Shown: in pieces, positions 58,311-64,000 of the stretch
How positions within the stretch are numbered: position 1 is the stretch's first letter
Layout: each line of letters begins with the position of its first letter
Assembly (NCBI GenBank): GCA_025331125.1
Contig: JAOALB010000002.1
Location: 186,001 to 250,000, forward strand
Length of the DNA: 64,000 bases
Source: Mycogone perniciosa
Taxonomy: Eukaryota > Ascomycota > Sordariomycetes > Hypocreales > Hypocreaceae
Direction of reading: 5' to 3'
The notes under the pieces: model-generated
The model's input: the letters and a program-made list of their open reading frames with translations, nothing else
Told to the model about the DNA's origin: nothing
The model's database searches: none
Program-made: the position numbers and the translations under genes

Positions 58311-60517
58311 ATAGTGTCGTACTGCGCCATCGATATGTTTGAAAGGTTGGGCTCTGTATTTTGTTGAGTCTGCTCCGCCGATTTCCCTAGGAACCCAGGC
58401 TTTAGCACATGTTTCGTTGCGGCCCTCAATAAGGTCGCCAAAATGTGCGGCCGCAAGTCATTGATCTGTTAAACTTCTGATTGGCGGTACCTTGATTAGT
58501 GTAAAAGCTTGTTGAACTAGTATTAAGGTGACGGAGTAATACATAGTACTACTACTAGCAGTACGGAGTAGTATGTATGGAGCTTTCGTACATCCTTAAC
58601 AAGCAATACTGGAGGGTGTTGCGTTTGACCGATACAGAACCCCTGTCCCTGGCGTTGACGCACTGCGTAGGGGCTCCAGCTAGCTGAAGAAGTGTTGGAG
58701 GATCCCTTCCCGGGAGTCAACGGTCGCAGGACTAGTGAGGTGGTACGGAGGGTGGGGACTGAACTAGGTATCAGTTGAGACACTCACTTGTCGCCCATTG
58801 TAGATGGCCCTGTCTCCCTTCCGTCCCGTTTGGTGTTGGCCCTGGTGGATTAGAGCCTAGCCCGATTCTAGCGTCCAATCTTCGACCAGCACTTCAGCCA
58901 CTGGCCTGCTTTTGTGCTTTTGTTTGATACGCCTTTGTATGTTTGATACATACCGACTTTGAGTCTCGATTCGATAGACTCGACTCCGCCAAGCGGAGTA
59001 GCTTATGTGCTTTTTTAACTTTTTGCTTTTCTTCTGCATGCCACAGGTCTCGTCGACCCACTACCGTCGGAGTTGCCACGTGAAGTGGGCAGTATGTATG
59101 TACCGGGTGTAAGCTGCACTGGGGAGCCTTGTACCAATTCCTTTCTTGGTTGCTTGGTGAGACATTGGTAGTACTTCGTAGTACTTCGTAGTAATCATCC
59201 CATGCGGGACGTGGCGGGCGATCAATTTGCTGTGTGGTCTCTGTGCTGTCCGATCCCTGACAACTGCATGCACAGCATTCAGTGTAAATGAATAGCATCG
59301 TCTACTCGTACTCGTAGCTGTGTGCGAAGGATTGCTTCCACCGATACCAATCGACTGGATGATGAGGCTTACTTGTCTATCTACTCGCCTGGCATTGCAT
59401 GTACTTAGATCACTATGTAGAAATATGGTACATTTGTAAGGAATCCGCACTCGTACTGACATACATAGACGCATGGGCATGTTGCAACGGCGCAAGCCCT
59501 CGCCCACGCACGCCTAAAAGGCGAGATGCCATGCCATTGTAACAAGGGGTGTGTCAGGTACGAACAGAGACTGGAGTGGCAACCGTCTCAAAGTGTGTGC
59601 CGCGGCTCAGTACTTGCAGTGTCTGGACTCAAGCAAGGAGACATCGACGATGACAGCGGAGAACTGCAGCGCATCAGGTTGAGCAACAAAAGAACACCCC
59701 CCTGGAGGGAGGCAGCAACCGGGGAGGTCCAGCCAGCCATTCAGCAGCCTCTCCTCCACTGTGCGGGTGGACGAGCGAACATCTGCTGCATCACGGGCCT
59801 AACGATTCATGCTTCTTGCTGCAAGCCGCCTGTGGGAAGCTGTTTCTGGGATATTCTTGGCCTGTGCGTGCTTGGCTGGGCGGGCCAGGATGGTGTGCTG
59901 CAAATTGAGTGGCGCCGCTTGGTCCCTGTCTTGCTTGCCTGACCCATCCAGGGTCCACACTTTGCTCACCGTGGATGCAAATGTCAATCGGGGTTGCAAT
60001 GCTGGGCATGACTGACTCCTGTGAGCTGCTTTGAGAGGAGAGAGGGGAGGGCGAGATGGCAGCGAAGTGATGAAGAGATGTGAGATGTGGGAGGTGGATT
60101 TTCCGCTGTACTGTCATGTCCTGCCTGACAGCTGAGGGGCAGTAAGGTGTCTTGCCTTAGGTACCAAGTAGTGAGGGTACGTCCCTGGGGTACATGGCAC
60201 TCTCCTCTCAACTCCGTACCGTATTGTATGTATGTCGAGGAGATGTAACCTTATCTCATCACCTCCCTCTCTTGCTGCTACGAGTACTCGCGCCGCATGT
60301 TGATGAGAGTCGAGACTTTCGCACCGTACGGAGCATCGTATGCGCACCTGGTCGGACCGGAGAGAAACCGACGCCACCACGCCGGCCAGAACGGACGACG
60401 GCCAATGGGTATGGTAGATGCTTGCTTGGATCGCTCAAGGACAAAGAGCGGAAAGGATTCCTCGGGGTCCGAGACTCTCGCCATTGTCAATATGCTACTA
60501 GTACTACTACTCCGTAC

Positions 60518-60729
60518 TACGAGTACTCGTACAATATCGTCGGATGTTGAACAGAGAACGGCTCGCTTGTTTGAGAGGCCGGTGGTGATCAAACCACCGT
60601 GCGGATTCCTCAGCCACCGGCCCACGGATCTCTCCACAATACACAGGAATAGCAGCACTACGGAGTACTACGAGTACGGAGTACTGTTCTCACAGACCAA
60701 TTGCCGCATGTACGAGTACTCCGTACATT
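60518..60729. repeat. Cluster of GTAC-type palindromes
   Basis: TACGAGTACTCGTA at 60518-60531 is a perfect 14-bp palindrome. Further GTACGGAGTAC copies are at 60658-60684, and GTACGAGTACTCCGTAC at about 60713-60729 lies inverted relative to them, so longer foldback structures are possible. Confidence 0.8.
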
Positions 60730-61184
60730 GAGGTACGTGCTCTCTTCCCCCCAGAATAGCCTCCCCTTCCCCTTCAAGAGCTGCATGGAGCTTACAGGTT
60801 GGCCGCGTGGGGCGCTCCAAACGTTGCATTGTTGCCAATGGACAATCCTTGCCTCTCTCCCCGTCGCGCCAGGGCTTGTCGCCGCCACCCGGCTGCTCAG
60901 GCCTAAGGGAGGCCAGAGAGGCTCAAGAGCGCCGATTTGATTCCGCAGTTTACGGAGCCATACGGAGTACATACTACTAGCAGTATTAGTGCTCGTACTC
61001 CTTGGGGTCGACGCCTTTCACGCAGCCTTAGCCATTCTTTGCGGGCTGGTTGGCTGCCACTACTCCGTATCGTGGTAGAATCCACGAATCGTTGCTTCTC
61101 CGTAGGGTTATTCAATCCCCTTGCCTACGAGTACATAGCTCCATGGAGTAGCACCACTCTGGATATTTCTCGTACGTTGCGTTG

Positions 61185-61204
61185 CCCTGCCCTGCCCTGC
61201 CCTG
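61185..61204. repeat. CCCTG pentamer repeat
   Basis: Four tandem CCCTG units in non-coding DNA, adjoining GTAC-type motifs on both sides. No function is apparent. Confidence 0.8.
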
Positions 61205-63083
61205 AACTAGCCTGGGCACGTTTGGGAATGTACGGAGTACACTGTGGTAGGTACTCAACTTAATCTATACGCCAGTCGGACGTATATTTCTAACTGACCA
61301 CCATTGAGATACATACATCGACTCTCTAGGTGAGGTGATATGTCGCCATGGGGACTGCTCCTCCGTGGCATCCGTATCAGCTCAGCTCTGGCGCGCCGCC
61401 ACCACCTCCTCTTGAAGTGCTAACGCGGCCCTTCCCAACCCGTAACTTGGCATCTTCGCCATGGCATCACCTCTATGAGGACTGCTCCTCGATTGATTCG
61501 AATCCCGGCTAGAGGGAAAGACCAGGGCCCATGTGCTCTATCGCCCAGGGGGGCTTCAACCATTTCTCTGCCCCGCGCCGTTCTCAAGTTGCCAGAATCT
61601 CCTCCCTTTTTCCCCTTGGCTTGTCCTATACTTGTTTACTATTCGTAGTAGTATTCCTGGCCGTACTCTTCGTTTGGGAATTCTCCGTGATCGATGCAGT
61701 ACTTTCCCTTGCCTGAACTGTGCTGGCCAGTTTCCACCATCAGTCTCCGCTGTGGACCCAGACATTGATCCTCCCAGGGAGCCCCAAGCTCAATGTCGAC
61801 CGAGCATCAATGCAGGTGATTCGTCTGATTGCTCCTATTAACGATCTGATCTGTCGAAACCAAATTCCCCGGTTTTTTCGCCTTAGCTAGTCGGCTTCCA
61901 TAGCCCCCTCGGCCGAAAAGGGGTCGACATGCAGACCTACAGTGGGCAACACTGGATCATCAACAAGCATCACGAGCCTGCAAAAGACGCTATTATCCCC
62001 TGGGCTGAAGAACTCTGAAGAGGGACCATCTGTCTTTTGAAACACTCAGCCAACACGACTTCTATTCTAGGGTCTTTGCATCACTACACCCTGCAACTTG
62101 CCCTGGCTCGAGGGCTGCCGGAGCTGCGGCATCCTCCCACGATAGTACATACATGGCACATGCTACATGGGCCGTACATATTCGCACCTACATACATATT
62201 GGACCGGGATTGCCTCCCCGCAGCGTGGGCCATTCATCAACGCTGCTCACACTCCTTTCCTGTCGTCATTGCATGAGCTCCCTGACCGCCGCAGCCAGAG
62301 AGCGATCCAACGAGACAACCCGCATCCAGTCGTTCTGAGGCGAAATATACGCACGCCACCCATGGTCACCACACCCACAAGCTCCTCACCATATCGTTCA
62401 TTCCCGGAATCTTGCTAGTCAACCAGCTGTCTTGTCTCCCTGTGGAATATCGCCAGAGTGTTTTCGCAGAGAAACCCTAATGACTGAGCCTGAGCCTATG
62501 TATGGAGTACAGACCCTGGTCATCACATAAGCCTTGGCTTTCACTTGACAGAATTTCAAATCCCCAAGCCTATTTTTAAGGAAAAAAACTCGGAGTTGTG
62601 CCAGTGTGCTCCAACGAGCCCACCCCCTTCCAATCGCTGGGTGCTTTAACATCCTCTCTCTCTGTTGTGAAATGTTCATCGGGCAACACCTCTTGGCACA
62701 CTGGCAGCTCTGAAAACAGCGATAGACCCTTGGCAATCTCAAAACACAGGAAGTTACAACGTGGGGGAAGACCAGCGAGGAGCAGACGGGCCGGTGGCCT
62801 GGGCACTCAGACGCCTTTCGCAAGACCACCTGGCGACTCGACGGTTTTTTGACCTCTTGACATCATCACTTTCGCCATCTTTTTTCAAGAGGACCAAACA
62901 AAAATCGCATAATTTAGCGTTGCCCGACTTTCGATGCGACGCTCTCGACAGCCATACCATTCTGGCTCATCGCTGAGCATGCGAAAAGGCGGGGTTTCAT
63001 TGACGATCATCAACTGTTCCTTGGCATCGTGTCCTCCGGATATTCTGGGATATTTGGAGGAGTTCCCAAGATAATTCACAAAA

Positions 63084-64000
63084 ATGGGCGACTTCTATCG
63101 CCAGTTTCTTTCGTCCATGACAGGGGCGGCGGATAGCCATCCAGTTACAAGTCCTGATGAGATGAACCCAAATCTCATCCCCGCAGTCACGATGCCGATG
63201 TCTACCCCCTCCCCGATGCATGGCCCATACCAGAACCTTGGATATTTTCCTGGGTTTCAGGAACCGGTCTTCCTCAATGCTGCAAAATCTCAAAAAGGCC
63301 GCCGGAAGTCAGGGGCGGGTCTTGGGGCAGGACTGGACCCGGTGAAGCATCGCCGGACGCGGTCCGGATGCTTCATGTGTAGGAGTCGCCGGGTCAAGGT
63401 ACGACCCTGATCCACGCATTGTGGGAAATTTCACTGACGCCTCGTAGTGTGATGAGACTCGCCCAATTTGCGAACGTAGGTCCTACTGTTGCCCGACGAT
63501 TTGCCCCAGTTCCACCAGGCTAATCGTTAGCAGGCTGCAGGAAAGGCAACCGAGAATGTGTCTATCCCGATCCGCCATCATCGAAAGGTAACTCGGGGCA
63601 CTCCTCAAAATCGAACGATGCCTCCTCAGCAGCTCGTCATACAAGCCCCATGTCTTCTAACGAAGGAGAAGAGGAGGATGCCGAGCAAGAATCAAAACTC
63701 GAAACTATCCCTGACGAGGAAGAGCCCGACGACATCTCTCGGCGAGGATCTGCATCAGCAGCATCACAGACCCGGAGAACAAGCACCACATCTACTACTG
63801 CACTGTCTGCTGGTCGCCAAATGTCTGAGACACCATCACAAGACGGTACCAAAAGCTCACCGTCGGCCTCGACCGTTGGGACAAGAAGTTGGACGCCAGC
63901 TGCGTACCAAACACCTGAATTACTGGTGTCACCAACTGGACGATCTGACTGGTCACGCTTGCCTCTGGACTTTCAGCGCTATCTCGGCTTTTTCGTCGAG
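63084..64000 (+). CDS. Zn(II)2Cys6 transcription factor, 3' end outside window
   Basis: Partial gene. Exons 63084-63398, 63448-63475 and 63534-64000 (continuing) give 270 residues so far. The zinc cluster is split by two small introns (49 and 58 nt). Once joined, Cys are at 96, 99, 106, 113, 116 and 122, the last pair spaced CX5C, reading SGCFMCRSRRVKCDETRP then ICERCRKGNRECVYPDPP. Reading through the introns destroys the cluster, so splicing is well supported. Following it is a Ser/Glu-rich region (SSNEGEEEDAEQES) and a stretch TPELLVSPTGRSDWSRLPLDFQRYLGFFVE, which may begin a regulatory domain. The family of fungal C6 factors is clear; the specific member and its targets are not. The ATG context AAAATGGGC is good. 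Confidence 0.88.

Larger units (their letters stand above)
55848..63083. other. 7.2 kb gene desert
   Basis: No open frame shows a domain, a credible start or spliceable structure. GTAC-type repeats are frequent: 58185-58202, 58209-58219, 58293-58310, 59171-59190, 60518-60531, 60658-60684, about 60712-60729 and 61230-61240. A purine-only stretch of G and A runs spans about 57027-57058 and a CCCTG pentamer repeat spans 61185-61204. The final 1-1.5 kb lacks the motif and probably is promoter and leader for the zinc-cluster gene at 63084. A GATTCGAATCC word near 61495 does not belong to a tRNA. Confidence 0.55.

Noticed and set aside
61480..61520. tRNA B-box-like word GATTCGAATCC
   Set aside because: No A-box at the right distance, no acceptor stem and no anticodon arm could be folded around it.

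Overview
The window is nuclear DNA of a filamentous ascomycete (Pezizomycotina). Seventeen protein genes can be modelled. Most are split by short GT-AG introns of about 45-85 nt, several with CTAAC or CTGAC branch sites. The gene set (INCENP, SMC2, PEX7, RIB7, MSS116-type helicase, Zn2Cys6 factors, a secreted sorbosone-type dehydrogenase) is typical of that group. The gene flavour suggests Eurotiomycetes, but that is inference; the sequence does not fix genus or species. No tRNA, rRNA, CRISPR array or intact transposon was recognised.

Layout. 1-4.6 kb: no gene, many short GTAC-type repeats. 4.6-19.3 kb: PH-domain protein (+), secreted glucose/sorbosone dehydrogenase (+), small single-span membrane protein (+), PPR1-like Zn2Cys6 factor (-), 12-TM MFS transporter (-). 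19.3-31.9 kb: a 12.6 kb gene desert with microsatellites, hairpins and GTAC-N3-GTAC motifs. 31.9-55.8 kb: dense housekeeping block with CCDC124-like protein (+), inactive E2-like UBC protein (+), unknown membrane protein (+), ribokinase (-), RIB7 (-), CUE-AlkB-GRF dioxygenase (-), PEX7 (+), MSS116-type helicase (-), INCENP (-), SMC2 (+), MOSC/mARC-like protein (-). 55.8-63.1 kb: second desert of the same texture. 63.1-64.0 kb: 5' part of a Zn2Cys6 factor running off the window.

The housekeeping genes do not form one pathway. Two neighbour relations are worth noting. INCENP (chromosomal passenger complex) and SMC2 (condensin) are divergent and share a 517 bp intergenic region. Ribokinase and the riboflavin reductase RIB7 lie in tandem.

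The most unusual signal is not a gene. It is a family of short near-palindromes (GTACTTCGTAC, GTACGGAGTAC and TACGAGTA variants, often tandem with 7-nt period). It fills the deserts and some leaders, and I saw none inside a modelled coding exon. I found no convincing undescribed multi-gene system.
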